DNA from: Nymphaea colorata | Taxonomy: Eukaryota > Streptophyta > Magnoliopsida > Nymphaeales > Nymphaeaceae | Length of the DNA stretch: 64,000 nt | Direction of reading: 5' to 3' | Assembly: GCF_008831285.2 (NCBI RefSeq) | Contig: NC_045149.1 | Span: 21,644,535-21,708,534, forward strand | The notes under the pieces: generated by a model | What the model was told of the DNA's origin: nothing | The model's input: only the letters and a program-made list of their open reading frames with translations | The model's database searches: none | Position numbers and translations under genes: made by a program | Part shown: piece after piece, positions 1 through 16,930 of the stretch | Numbering within the stretch: the stretch's first letter is position 1 | Layout: every line of letters begins with the position of its first letter

Positions 1-887
1 AGAAAAAAATGCTCTCTGCCCAACTGGACTGTAATTCCTGAGAACCTTATTGAAAATAAATTCCCATTTTACCAGCACTTATTGAAAATAAATTCTCATT
101 TTACCAGCACAGGGACCTTAAGAATTTGTATTCTTCAATGTCATTGTCCCTTTGACCAAACTTTTCATTGATATGTAATGTAAGAAGTTGCCTCATTCCA
201 CAAATTGGGCCTGCTTTCCCGCATTTCAGGGTGCTGGAAGGAAGAGTCTGAACATGGTTATAAACTTTTGCTTTTCTCAAAGCAGCTGCACAGGAGTCGG
301 ACCCGTGATCTCTCATTTCCCAGTGCAGGCACGTTTACCATTTCGACCAAGCAATGGTCCTCAGTCATGTAACTCACAATGACCTTCAATTGTACATCTA
401 ACATCATTTCCCATAAAGGGGGTATCAAACGCTATGAGACACCCCAAGAAAATTAGACAAGCGACATGAAGTTGTCCTTCACACAGGAAATGACTGGATA
501 AGAATTGATAAGTAAATCCATCACATCTATGTATTCGACAGATCGATCATAGCAGCTAATCAGCATGATTATTCAAAATAATTACGCTGATAGTACTCAA
601 AAGGACTTCAAATATAGAAATTAAAATGCTAAAATACAATTCAGTTCTCGTCTCTCTTCAGTAAACGAGAGAAAAGACCAGTGAAAATTGTGACATGTAA
701 AAGACAGGTGTGTAACTAGACACTCAATGGTAACTGCAAGTAGGTAATCACAAACAGAGAAGCATAGCAATTTACAACCTGATAAGCTTAAAGACCATGA
801 TATAACCAAAGGCATGTCACCGAAACACAAGGCGACATACTAGAATTGATAAAGAAAATAGCAATAATACCTGTACTTCTGAATATG
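1..887. other. 3' flank of the WEB-family gene; no gene recognised
   Basis: No reading frame here resembles a known protein. The part next to position 888 is probably the 3' untranslated region of the minus-strand WEB gene. Just after its stop codon the minus strand reads ACAG/GTATTA, a plausible donor for an intron in the 3' untranslated region. A short direct repeat around 60-110 (TATTGAAAATAAATTC...TTTTACCAGCAC) is the only other structure seen. Confidence 0.5.
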
Positions 888-3877
888 CTACTTGTGGCTA
901 TTTTTTTTTCTCAGGAGACCTCCAAACTTGTGCAACAATGCCTTCTTCTTTTTATGTTGCTGTGTTTGCAGCATGTTTGCACCATTCTCTGCACTTTCTG
1001 TTGCTAATCCATTTGTCTGGATTAAATCATCACAGTCCATTTTCGAGTCAAAATCCTCATCCACAGCTCCCTGCCCATTACTCTTAGGGGATGCCTCCTT
1101 GTCACTGATCTTGCAGTTTTCCCATGTTGATACCTCAACATCAAGAGAATCACCTTCGTCCTTGCCATTCTCATTGCCCTTCCCGTTCCCATTTTCAGAC
1201 TCCGGTTTTAGTTCTACTAGATCAACATTAACAGAGACCTTATCTTCATCCTGCTTCTCTATGTTATCTGGGGTAACAACCAAAATAGATTTCTCATTGA
1301 TATTCTCACATGGTGCTTCATCAACAACCTCAGCTTTCCTTGTCACTTCCAGGCTCTTCTCTTTGTTCACTAATTGATCATCTTCCTTGGCTCTTATTGA
1401 GGTTCTTTCTTCTAACAGTTTTGTCAGCTCTTCAATTTTCTCCAAAGCAGCAGCTTCTCTGGCATGAAGATCTTTATTTTCTTGATTGATCCTTGCTAGC
1501 TCATTCTCCTTGTCATGAAGAATCTCCTTCAACCGCAGACTCTCATGTGTTGCATCTTCAGTAGCTTGCCTTGCAGCGTCAGCTTCAGCCTTCAGTTGGC
1601 CAAAAGAATCTTGCAGTTGGATACCATCTTCCTTTGCCATTTGAGCTTCAGAAACTGCAGCTTTAAAGGAACCAGCCAACTTATCCGACTCCTCTTTAAG
1701 AAGCATGATTTCTTCCTCTGATTTCTTCATACAACTCAAGAATTTAAGTTCCTTTTCCTCCCAATCTGCCCTTGAGCTTTGCAATTCAAGGTCATTCTTC
1801 AGAGCAATATCTTTATAGTGATCAACCTCCTTCCTTGCTTCACCAACCAGAACCTGATATTTTTCCTCTGTCACTTGAAGCACCATCTTCAGATCTTCAA
1901 TCTGGGATCGTGCCTCTGCAAGTTGGTCTTCAGTAGTAGCAAGACTTTCTTTGACTTTATTGGTCTCCATGGAAACTTCACGTAAAGCCAGAGCTAAATC
2001 ATCCATTGCATTCTTACTTTTCTCTTCTTCTTCTCTAGCTACTCGTAGCTCATCACTGAGCTTGCTCTTCTCCTCCATCAGACTTTGAATCTTCAAAGCT
2101 ATCATCTCTTCATTCTCATTAGCCTGTGCCTTATCCTCCTTCAACCTCTCAATCTCCTTTTTTAGAGTCTCAATTGTATTTGCCATAGAATCTGCTTCTG
2201 CTTTGGCTGCCTCAATTTGCTGGTCTGATTTTTTCAGATCACCTTGCTGTTTTCCAAGTGACATCTCCAAAGATTCAATGCTTTCTGTAAGTGAAACTAT
2301 TTGGGCTTCAGCCTCCTGGAGGAACTTGTTGCTCTCCTCCAACTGTTTCAGCAATGAAACTACAGATTCGTTTGCAGTTTTCTCAGAAGATTTTGCTTTT
2401 GTGACTTCAACTTCCAACAATTCCACCTTTTTCTTCCAGGCTGCAGCCGAATCCACAGCATCAGACTCTGAATTTTTGGCATCATTAAGTTCAACTTTCA
2501 GCTTTTCAATCATTCCTTCAGTTTCCACAAGTTTCTCCTCAGCCACCCTTGCTCTCGCAAGTTCTTGTTTTAAGGATTCAATTTCAAAACCCAATCTTTC
2601 CACCAATTCAGAAGCCTCCTTCGCTTTGGATTCCCACATTGCATCAATCATAGCCTTTTCTTCATTCACAGCCAACTGAGAGGCACGAGTTGTATCCAAC
2701 GTTTCCCTAACTTGAACCAACTCCCGGTTCAAATCCTCCACTTTCTTAGCATTCTCCTCTGCAATTTTCATTGCACTGTCCGCATGAACCAGAGCTGCAT
2801 TCTTTGCTTCAGCTACCATGGCTAGCTCCTGCTTGATCCTGTCCACCTCCTCATTTGCAGAGAGCAATGCCGACACCTCATCTAAATGCTGCTTCTTCAC
2901 AAGCTCAATTTCCGACTGCCACTTCTGCTCAATGTTCTGAGCCGCATCGATGCTCGCCTGCTCCAATTCATCTGCCCGGAACTTCTCAATCTCAGAATTC
3001 TCTTCAGCTCGCTTCTGGAGAACAAGTGCCTCACTCAGTTTCTCATTCGCTTCCTCAGCAGCTCTCTTTGCTTCCTTCAGATCTTCAATTGCTTTTGATT
3101 TCTCAGCCTCGGTTTTCTCTAACAGCTCCTTTGTTTTCTTCAGATCTTCCTGAAGAAGCCCCAGTTGGCTCTGCAACTCCGGTCCCTTAACCACGCGCTT
3201 CTGCACGGAAAACCCAAAAAGAAGATCGTTAAGAATCATTAAGCCTTTCTAGAAAAGGCCGAATAGAAAGATGGGTTTCAAACTGTTGAGGACATCAGTT
3301 TCTGTGTATCACCTCAGGCGTAGCGATTTTGGGCGATCGTCGTTCCCCGGGTCTTGAATCAACCGATCTCGGCCGAGAATCGACCGATCTAGGCGACCTA
3401 TCAACTGAAAGCCTGCCGGGTTGAAGAGGGGAGGGAGAAGATTCATGTTCAGACTTGCTTCCTGCTCTACTCAATTTGTTAGCCCTAGGAGTAGCAGGAG
3501 AGGTCTTGTGCGGCGCTTCAAACAACCCAGTTCTGTATTGTCACACAATCTTAGTAACATTTCCATAACCAACAGAAGAAAATAGAACAAGAGGACCAAA
3601 TCTATAAAAACCAGCAACCCATTTAGCCAAATACCATAAAACATGAATTCCAGAATCAGTACAAGGATCCCAACCCATCCTCTAGGATTTAAAATGGAAC
3701 GAAAGTGAAGCCCATCAAAGAAAAATCACCAAAGAAGCAATTAAATGCGTTACAAAACAAGCATTCCTCAAAAAGAAACAGAATAAGAGATACCCAGATC
3801 AGATCTAAATGCAAGAAGCTAGTAAACCAACAAAAAAAAGTGTGAAAAATGACTTACCTGGTTCTTGAGGAGATCAT
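888..3877 (-). CDS. WEB-family coiled-coil protein (At3g02930/At5g16730/At1g65010-like)
   Basis: Three coding exons on the minus strand: 3858-3877 (start ATG), 3313-3532 and 888-3200 (stop TAG at 888-890). Joints are GT/AG (AACCAG/GTAAGT, ATACAG/AACTGG, CCTGAG/GTGATA, GTGCAG/AAGCGC) and the phases agree, giving 850 aa. The N-terminus is basic and Ser/Pro-rich (ATPRANKLSRAGSK, then RSVDSRP repeats, then RRSPK). From about residue 90 to 700 the protein is an almost continuous heptad-like coiled coil. An acidic region with VSTWENCKI follows, and the end is basic (KKKKALLHKFGGLLRKK), as in WEB-family members. Length (about 800 aa) and order fit the family, which is linked to blue-light chloroplast movement (WEB1/PMI2 relatives) and ER-body/cytoskeletal scaffolding. 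The role of this copy is inferred. ICR/RIP ROP interactors share the N-terminal style but are much shorter, so they are less likely. The upstream exon is needed because the second exon has no ATG at its head. Confidence 0.9.
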
Positions 3878-4644
3878 TGTTGCAGATACTTGAGCAACAA
3901 AATGAAGTGCAGACGAAAATGGATGCTTTCTTCTCTCTTCTTCAACCTCTAGTTTCTATTCACCGGTAACAGACCCACATTTGAAACACAAAGAGACCGG
4001 TAACCAACTTCTCCATTGCCAGGGAGGAACTCAACGGCGAGATGGCTCCAGTTGATCTGAAATCTAGTCCTTCAGTGCTAGTAGTCCTCAAAGTCTCAAA
4101 AAAAGTACAGCATTATTCTCATCATGTCCTCTCTGATTTTTGGAAATTACCAGTCAATTCCATTCTTATTGAATACCCGGAACGCCCTTGCATCATGTGC
4201 TTCCGCTTGCCCTAACCTTTTTCTCTTTAGAAACGTTAAGACTCATAACCTGTGCTTTGAGCAATATCCAATGCTGTCTGTCTTCTTCTTTATATCAGTT
4301 CAGAAGTTCCAATTAAAAACTCATGCTGTTGAACCACTTTTTTTAATTTTCGGGACCACTTGTAGGATTTCAAAGTATAAAACTTTCACGTATAAATCAA
4401 AAAGCAAATTTGTTCAGTCTTTTCTTTGCCATATTCTATTTACAAATACTTTTAGAAACTTGTTCAATGTTGTTCTGAATAGTAAACCAAGTACGAGTTA
4501 CACGCTACCTGCTCTTTTTGGCCTAGAGCAGCAGAATCATATAGTGAGAAGACCAATGAAATTCGGATTAAGAAGAAAAGAACACTTACCAAACAATATT
4601 CAGCGCAACTTGGTGGTTTTCCTCACCATTGAGAAAACATGGAT
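3878..4644. other. 5' flank of the WEB-family gene
   Basis: The minus-strand leader of the WEB gene lies directly upstream of position 3877, in a pyrimidine/purine-skewed stretch with no clear TATA box. A plus-strand open frame at 4124-4660 (178 codons, ATG start) has low-complexity Phe/Leu/Ser-rich content and resembles nothing I know; I do not call it a gene. Confidence 0.4.
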
Positions 4645-4960
4645 GATAAGAAATTGGTGAGAATCATGTAACAGGAGAAAGACAAGATTTTAAGTGGTTC
4701 AGTCATTCAAACCTACATCCGCGAGAGACAACTCCACACCTCATGTGATTTTTCATTAGAAGTTCCACATAATAAAAGGTTGTGGTCCCATTGAGGAACC
4801 CACAGAACAAAAGCTCTTTACAAGGCAATACTCACAATCAAGGAAATTTTTTACTGCAACTTGTAATCTTTCAAAGAGGAACTAGACCTCCAACATTCAA
4901 TAAATCAACACCTGTGAGATAAAATAGGCAACTTCAATCTTCAACACTCACAGACAAACC
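4645..4960. repeat. Possible solo or fragmentary LTR (Copia-like)
   Basis: The segment around 4680-4730 reads AGATTTTAAGTGGTTCAG, then a 'CAAACCTACATCC' type phrase. This resembles the conserved 'TTAACGTGGTTC...CTACGTCC' block of plant Copia LTRs, which is also present in the intact LTRs of this window near 50910 and 55560. No partner LTR, PBS or internal region is visible, so it would be a relic. The boundaries are arbitrary. Confidence 0.3.
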
Positions 4961-4971
4961 ACAGATTGTGT

Positions 4972-4999
4972 TATATATATATATATATATATATATATT
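4972..4999. repeat. (TA)n microsatellite
   Basis: About 14 uninterrupted TA units are directly visible. Confidence 0.9.
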
Positions 5000-6589
5000 A
5001 ACATGCTTCCTTCAAGCATGACAACAAACACAAAAGTTAGAAAAAAAAAAGATTTTAATAATGGTGATACTAAGTCAACTCCTGAATATGAACCTCATCA
5101 TGGAACATGGATCTAAAAGGAAAAAGAAGAAAGTAGTTATATATTGACTAGCAATACAAAGCTACTGCTGCCTTTATGTTAGGTTTTTCATCCATGTCTG
5201 TGAAATTTTGCTCCTTCATTATCTCATGTTCATGAACAAAATTATCGTTATATTTTAAGGGCCCTAAGCATGTGCGAGAACGTTACCACCTAACTCACCA
5301 AATTACCAAACCCATCTAACGAATATGCTCAAACCAACCATCCCAACTCTCCATATGCTTTGATAGTTCCACCCAAGACAAGGACTGGATCTGGACCCTG
5401 TGATCCAAACTTCCTCACCAAATGAACCCCGATTGTGTCTCGATTTCTTAGATAAACCTCAAGATGCATAATTTTAAAGATAATAAAATAACAATAAATT
5501 TAAAAAAAAATGAGGCAATGTCAGGAACAATAACAATGAGGGGCATTTAGGTAATACCGCCACTTCAAAGAGGAGAGTAAAGCTCACAGACATCTGGGTA
5601 GTTCGCCACCGACTGTATTATTGTGGATGGAAGGTGGAGGGGGGCACTCCTGTAATTTTCGACAAAAGCATGTGCAATAAGAGAAGACGAAAAAATAAAA
5701 AGAAGCACGAGCATCGGCGAGGCGGAGAAAGAGAGAGAGAGAGAAAGAAATGGAAAGAAAAAAAAAATAAAGAAAAAAAATAAAGAAAAGAAAAAGGCTG
5801 TGAGTTCTTCTCTTTTTGGTGGAATTAGGGTTAAAAATATTAATATATGAGAAAAAAGTTTTTGAAGGGTAGGGAAACAGCAACAGACAAGAAAGTATTT
5901 CCGATAATGACGCGCTTGTCCCCTGCATCTTCCTGGAAAGAAGGGGGAGTAGATGGATCGGATCTGGATTACTAATATCCAGGTTGGGATTGGAACCGCT
6001 GCATTCAGGTTCAAATACCGATGGATGGGACTTTAATCGGATGTCTCCTTTTATTATATATCTGATTTGTCTCATGTTCATGTATTTGTATTCGAACAAG
6101 AAAAGTTCTTAATCATGTTTAAGGATCCGAGTCTGACTTTTAGATCCACATTCAAATGTGAATCTGATTTTACAATGCATAATATTTATTTGAAATTGAG
6201 TTTGAAATATAAACTCGAATTCAGTCAAATATTTTTGTAAAAAACTAATTCATTCTGATTTTTCAATCAGATGTTATTTTATTTTTTTCATATCCGAGTT
6301 CATTAAAACTATTAACATGGCATCTAATTTTAATTTGAATATGTTGTCATTGACATGCTTTTAGAAAAGCCATGAAACTGCTTTGGTGAAGTCAAAAAGA
6401 ATATGTACTTGCTGGAGGTGAGAATATACTTTATCAGCGTCTGTTCTATTCTATTCTACGTGTTTCATGATAAGATGGGGAACATTGCATATGAACAGGA
6501 AAAATGGTGATATATATGTACCTCTACTGTTTGATTGGAACACTACATAAGCCCCGCCACGTGTTAAGGTACCAATGTTATGAAAATGT
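5000..6589. other. Intergenic, no gene recognised
   Basis: AT-rich spacer. A purine-rich stretch at about 5715-5800 (GA repeats, then A-rich) makes the opposite strand read as Ser/Leu/Phe-rich open frames near 5565-6099, which I regard as composition artefacts. No domain, tRNA or element ends were seen. Confidence 0.5.
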
Positions 6590-7010
6590 CAATATTATCG
6601 CAATCGGACAAACTCAAGTATAGGGATGTCAATATATCCAATTTAAATCAGCTATAGATATCTAACCGATCGATTCACAAAAATCGGATATGGAAAAAAG
6701 ATTAATGTCCGATTAAGAAATCAGATCGGATTTAAATTTAATAAATGGCATCCAATCGAATTCAGATTTGGATTCGAATATACATAAATAATCGATTGGA
6801 TTCGGATACGAATTCAGATCAGATTCAATGTTAGAGAAATATATTGTATCTAGTGTTATTATTGAAAATCGGCAAAATTCGGTTTAAAATTCGGATTCGA
6901 ATTCAGGTATAAATATAAAAATCAAATTCGGATTGTAAAATTGGATTTTGGATTCAGATTCGGATATGACTTTAATTTATTCATATTCAAATCTGAATAA
7001 AGCCGAAATG
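6590..7010. repeat. Degenerate GGATTCGGAT-type low-complexity block
   Basis: The segment is built from diverged variants of short phrases such as ATCGGATT, GGATTCGGAT and GAATTCGGAT, without a fixed period. Similar blocks occur on the other strand at about 48470-48830 and again at 57280-57640. Such degenerate runs are common in plant intergenic DNA and may be remnants of a non-autonomous element. Confidence 0.5.
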
Positions 7011-7181
7011 GTGTTCTGTAAGATACGAGAGCATGTGCCCATATTTGTTCCACAAAGCCCTTTGAGTTCCTATTCTAAACTTTCATTGTCTACATAAATT
7101 TATTTTCAGGTGAGTAGCAAGATTAAGTTCACTGCTCAAGCAAGAGTCCAAAGCTTGTATATGTACTTGACAGTGAGATCT

Positions 7182-8388
7182 TCATGTTTCAACTTGCATG
7201 TAGAGAATCAATCCATGGTTCTCCATGTGAAGTTTTCTTCACAAGGAAAATCAAAATTATTAGGGGAAAACGGGATGGAAGTAATATTTGAGTTTGCTTT
7301 TGGATTTGAATTCAATTTGGTCCTACCCAGATCCAGAAGTTGGATTGTCGGCCCGCTCCTGTCTTCACATGCTTCAACTTGCATGGAAAGACTCAATCCA
7401 TGGTTCTCCATGTGAAGTTTTCTTCACAAGGAAAATCAAAATTATTAGGGGAAAACGGGATGGAAGTAATATTTGAGTTTGCTTTTGGATTTGAATTCAA
7501 TTTGGTCCTACCCAGATCCAGAAGTTGGATTGTCGGCCCGCTCCTGTCTTCACATGCTTCAACTTGCATGGAAAGACTCAATCCATGGTTCTCCATGTGA
7601 AGTTTTCTTCACAAGGAAAATCAAAATTATTAGGGGAAAACGGGATGGAAGTAATATTTGAGTTTGCTTTTGGATTTGAATTCAATTTGGTCCTACCCAG
7701 ATCCAGAGGTTGGACTGTCGGCCCGCTCCTGTCTTCACATGTTTCAACTTGCATGGAAAGATTCAATCCATGGTTCTCCATGTGAAGTTTTCTTCACAAG
7801 GAAAATCAAAATTATTAGGGGAAAACGGGATGGAAGTAATATTTGAGTTTGCTTTTGGATTTGAATTCAATTTGATCCTACCCATATCCAGAGGTTGGAC
7901 TGTCGGCCCACTCCTGTCTTCACATGTTTCAACTTGCATGGAAAGATTCAATCCATGGTTCTCCATGTGAAGTTTTCTTCACAAGGAAAATCAAAATTAT
8001 TAGGGGAAAACGGGATGGAAGTAATATTTGAGTTTGCTTTTGGATTTGAATTCAATTTGGTCCTACCCATATCCAGAGGTTGGATTGTCGGCCTGCTCCT
8101 GTCTTCACATGTTTCAACTTGCATGGAAAGACTCAATCCATAGTTCTCCATGTGAAGTTTTCTTCACATTGAAAATCAAAATTATTAGGGGAAAACGTGA
8201 TGGAAGTAATATTTGAGTTTGCTTTTGGATTTGAATTCAATTTGGTCCTACCCAGATCCAGAGGTTGGACTGTCGGCCCACTCTTGTCTTCACATGTTTC
8301 AACTTGCATGGAAAGACTCAATCCATGGTTCTCCATGTGAAGTTTTCTTCACAAGGAAAATCAAAATTATTAGGGGAAAACGGGATGG
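7182..8388. repeat. 185-bp tandem repeat array, about 6.5 copies
   Basis: The same sequence recurs at an exact 185-bp step: phrases such as AATCCATGGTTCTCCATG, AAAACGGGATGGAAGTAA and TGTCTTCACATG reappear in each unit. Neighbouring units differ by only a few substitutions (for example AGAAGTTGGATT in early units, AGAGGTTGGACT in later ones). Each unit carries a perfect hairpin TGTGAAG-TTTT-CTTCACA (7-bp stem, 4-base loop), disturbed in one copy near 8169. Because 185 is not a multiple of 3, the many 60-90 codon frames on both strands shift frame from copy to copy. The array is therefore not a protein repeat. The last unit breaks off at GGGATGGA. Function unknown. Confidence 0.95.
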
Positions 8389-13424
<5,036 letters not shown>

Positions 13425-13630
13425 CATCCAGGAGCGAAGGGAAGGGGGGCCTCCTTAGGCCGTGGTCCCACCCCAACTAACTGAAAAAAAAAATTACATT
13501 AAAAAATTTAAAAATTTTTAGTTGCCAAATGTATCTTTTTGTATTTTGATTTAGTTTGTACCTGAATAAGTTCGTTGGACCATTTGGCCCGCTCTTGAAA
13601 AAAATCCTAGGTTCGCACGACATGCCACGT
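13425..13630. mobile_element. Degenerate MITE-like relic of the GGCGGAG family
   Basis: The left part (GAGCGAAGGGAAGGGG, then GGCCGTGGTCCCACCCC followed by A/T-rich DNA) follows the same order as the left ends of the elements at 16262, 24868, 32921 and 35346. Target duplications and a clean right end are not visible, so the limits are approximate. Confidence 0.4.
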
Positions 13631-15030
13631 GCCACTGCACATTTCTGTGCAAACCCTCCAGCGCTCCAAACCCATGAAAATTCTATAGGAAGTGTAGGCA
13701 ATGTCAATCAATATATTAGAAGTTAGGCATTAAAAATAACTTCAGAGGTGAATGTGGAAGAGGTGCCAGCGCTGGAATCTACAAATAAACAAGGAAAAGG
13801 TAAAAGAGCCGGAAAAAGTAAAAAAATAAAGAGAAAACTACTGTTCATATATGTATATTTATATATAATATAATCTATATATATATAAAAGGTTAGTTGA
13901 AATAAGCGATGACCCATTATTGAAGCTGTGTAGGTAACCTATACTAACGTCCCTATCAGATATTAATGGATGCAGACTAGGTACGTATTCAGTTTAAATT
14001 TTAAATATTTTAAATTGATTTAAAAAATAAAAATGTAAAAAGCGAGCGGCCTCTTAACCGGGCTCACGTCGTGTTGCCAGGGAGGTGATTGGGTGGAGTG
14101 AGAAATTTTTAGATATTGTTTCAAAAGTGGCGATATATATAAATAAGTAAATAATTGTAAAATATCTATGTAAAAATAAATAAAAATTTTGTTGTGGGTG
14201 CTCACACCAGCCGATATGTAGCTCCAATACTAAGGTGGTGTATCTTGAGGTTATCTCAGCCGTTTAGCAATGCTGCAACTAAGAAGAGGCAAGAAGAAAT
14301 TTTGTATATTTCTAGTTGATGTTGTCCCAAGAGACATAGTACAACTAGGCAGCACAGTGACTCACACTCAAGCCTGTTTGGTTTTCATGGTCAATATCAA
14401 TAGGGCTGGATCAAAAGCCCGAGCCAACTCAAGCTTCACTCGAAATTGATAAAAAAAACTCGGCTGACTCGTTTATAAACAAGTCGAGTTTGAGCTTACA
14501 AAGAGACTCGAAAAGACAAATGAGTCGAGTTCGAATTTTAAAAACTCAATTGGTTTATACTCGACTTGACTCACAAACCAATACTCTATATAATGCTTTC
14601 AAAACTGGTCCATCGGTTTTAACATTTATAGTAAAAACAAACTTTTACAAGTTACACGAGTTAAACACTTACACAAGTTGAGTTGAACTCATCGACATGG
14701 TGTTGCAAAAACAAATCATTTGAAATATCTCTTGGTCTTTACAGGTACTTCCTAAAATTTAAGGGAAGATGAAAATGGAAAGAGTCTTGCAAAATATCCA
14801 ACATTATTAAATAAGATGTTTTCAAGGACAGGAAGGTCATTATTGTAAAAGATAATGCTGCAGCTCATAAAGAAATGATATCTACGAAAATAAAAACCAA
14901 TGAAGATAATAATAGGATTGTGAACAACAGGAAGGGTCGTCGAGCTGGAGTCGCAAACAAAACAAGGAAAAGTATCTACAGATTATTTTAAACAGCAAGT
15001 ATAAATAACAAACCACTGTTACCAAATTGC
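13631..15030. other. Intergenic; GAGTCGAGTT-type block at about 14405-14600
   Basis: No gene seen. At about 14405-14600 the sequence is a degenerate mix of ACTCGACT, GAGTCGAGTT and GACTCGAAA phrases in both orientations, a frequent kind of plant low-complexity debris. A similar block is at 60780-60990. Confidence 0.45.
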
Positions 15031-16141
15031 TTTGTGCTTGCTTATGCAGCCGGCTCAGTTTCTGGCTGAGATTTCTGGATTTCTGTGTGTTTTGCCTCTT
15101 GCTAGAACCTTTTGAGGCCCGAGATCTTTTAGTTTTTGGTGGAAGGAGCGAATTTGTGAGATTGAACCCCTAGGAAGTGGTGTTTGAATTTGAGTTCTTT
15201 GATCTAATTCTGGAATTTCTGCACGTAAACCATTTGTTTTCATCGACACTGGCGTCATTTACGGCTCATAACAAATCTTTTAGTTCTGTAAGAGAATTGC
15301 TTTTTCCTTCTTGTTTTTCCTCTTAGTCATTTCGCCTGGAACGCCGTCCAGAACATGCCGTTCAATGTTTGCCCCCGTCCGTGCTTGTCGCTCTTTTCCG
15401 TTCGTTTGAAAAATTTCCAGCTTGCTTGGTGAAACCTGGAAAGAGGAAACCGGAGTTGGGCTTTGTCCACGAAATCGTCTTGGAAGTCCGTTGTTCAGGG
15501 GAAGGTCGTCTTTTCTTCCGCTTGTTCACTTCTCAAACCGGATTTCAGCAGCATAGGTCTAGTTGATTCCCTGTTTCTGAATCAACGCATTTTGATCAGG
15601 TGAACTAGCGTGGGTGTGCGTGGGTTAGGGGCAATTCTCTCAGTAAGCGCATACATTACGTTCCACAACCGTGTAGAGTCACGCGAGGGTGAACAAGTGA
15701 ATGCTCATCGTCGAGTAGAACGATGGTCGGCCGCCTTGCTTAATGACATCTAGTCGTCAACTGGCTTCGGCTGGGGATTTTCTCCCAAGTGAAGTCTACC
15801 CCCACCCAGATTTCGTTGATAGTAGACAAACACTTGGAGGAATGGCCAAGTTCTGACAGGGCCTCATGGCCACGGCTTGCCGATGGCCAACAATGGGATA
15901 AACCTGGGTGATGGTGTGCCGAGTGTTTTGCACTCCTCGTCTAGTCCACAGTCCCGAATAATGATGAATGCTTCCGCTAACGCAAGAGATGTCAAACTGG
16001 TTGAAGGCTTTGGGGAACACCTTCGGCGCTGCGCGGGCTTAAAAAAGCCGGCCCGTGACAAGTGGTATCAGTCATCACCATAGAAGGAGATATTATTTTG
16101 CATCGCTGGTAGTGTCTTTTTACTGTCATAAACCATTCTTT
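15031..16141 (+). mobile_element. LTR-retrotransposon relic with tRNA-Met-type primer-binding site
   Basis: At 16063-16071 the sequence TGGTATCAG matches the first nine bases of the standard plant initiator tRNA-Met primer-binding site. It is preceded by GGCCCGTGACA, a typical LTR 3' end terminating in CA two bases upstream. The GC-richer DNA from about 15300 would then be part of a 5' LTR. I found no second LTR and no gag/pol in the window, and the LTR start is not defined. This is a truncated relic at best. Confidence 0.45.
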
Positions 16142-16930
16142 TTCTAAATTCAGAACCTTGGCAGCAACCCAATGTTGAAAAATCTTGTAGTCCCCAGCTT
16201 TTTCATATCTTGTTGTTTTCATTTCAAAAACTCTTCCAATGTCAATTCTTTCCTTGTAAGGAGAGGCGGAGGGAAGGGAGGCCCGCATTGGCCCTTGCCC
16301 CACCTCAAAATGTTTTTTTTTAAACTAAATCAAAATTTTAAAAAATTTTGTTTGTCATATATAAAAATTTTGAAAAATGATATTTTACCCGTAGAAACTT
16401 TGATTGGTCATCTCTCAAGAATTTTTCAAAAAAAAAATTTTCCCGAATAATGATGAATGCTTCCGCTAACGCAAGAGATGTCAAACTGGTTGAAGGCTTT
16501 GGGGAACACCTTCGGCGCTGCGCGGGCTTAAAAAAGCCGGCCCGTGACAAGTGGTATCAGTCATCACCATAGAAGGAGATATTATTTTGCATCGCTGGTA
16601 GTGTCTTTTTACTGTCATAAACCATTCTTTTTCTAAATTCAGAACCTTGGCAGCAACCCAATGTTGAAAAATCTTGTAGTCCCCAGCTTTTTCATATCTT
16701 GTTGTTTTCATTTCAAAAACTCTTCCAATGTCAATTCTTTCCTTGTAAGGAGAGGCGGAGGGAAGGGAGGCCCGCATTGGCCCTTGCCCCACCTCAAAAT
16801 GTTTTTTTTTAAACTAAATCAAAATTTTAAAAAATTTTGTTTGTCATATATAAAAATTTTGAAAAATGATATTTTACCCGTAGAAACTTTGATTGGTCAT
16901 CTCTCAAGAATTTTTCAAAAAAAAAATTTT
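15953..16930. repeat. Tandem duplication of 489 bp, copies apparently identical
   Basis: Copy 1 is 15953-16441 and copy 2 is 16442-16930. Both begin CCCGAATAATGATGAATG and end in a TTTTTCAAAAAAAAAATTTT run. Reading them side by side I found no difference. Each copy holds the primer-binding-site-like TGGTATCAG (16063 and 16552) and the left part of a GGCGGAG-type MITE (about 16262 and 16751). The duplication breakpoint lies in that element's poly(A)/poly(T) tract. It is either very recent or an assembly artefact. Confidence 0.92.

Noticed and set aside
892-3190. Plus-strand frames opposite the WEB gene (up to 161 codons)
   Set aside because: They are antisense shadows of a long, stop-poor coiled-coil exon; their content is Ser/Phe/Leu-rich complement of Glu/Lys codons.
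4124-4660. 178-codon frame with ATG as a gene
   Set aside because: Low-complexity composition, no domain, no splice context, and its end overlaps LTR-like sequence.
5565-6099. Two minus-strand frames of 149 and 171 codons
   Set aside because: They run across a GA- and A-rich tract and consist largely of Phe/Ser/Leu runs.
7182-8388. CRISPR-like array
   Set aside because: Units are directly adjacent, with no unique spacers, in eukaryotic DNA.
16063-16071. Intact LTR retrotransposon at 15-17 kb
   Set aside because: A PBS-like site alone is visible; no second LTR, polypurine tract, gag or pol could be found.
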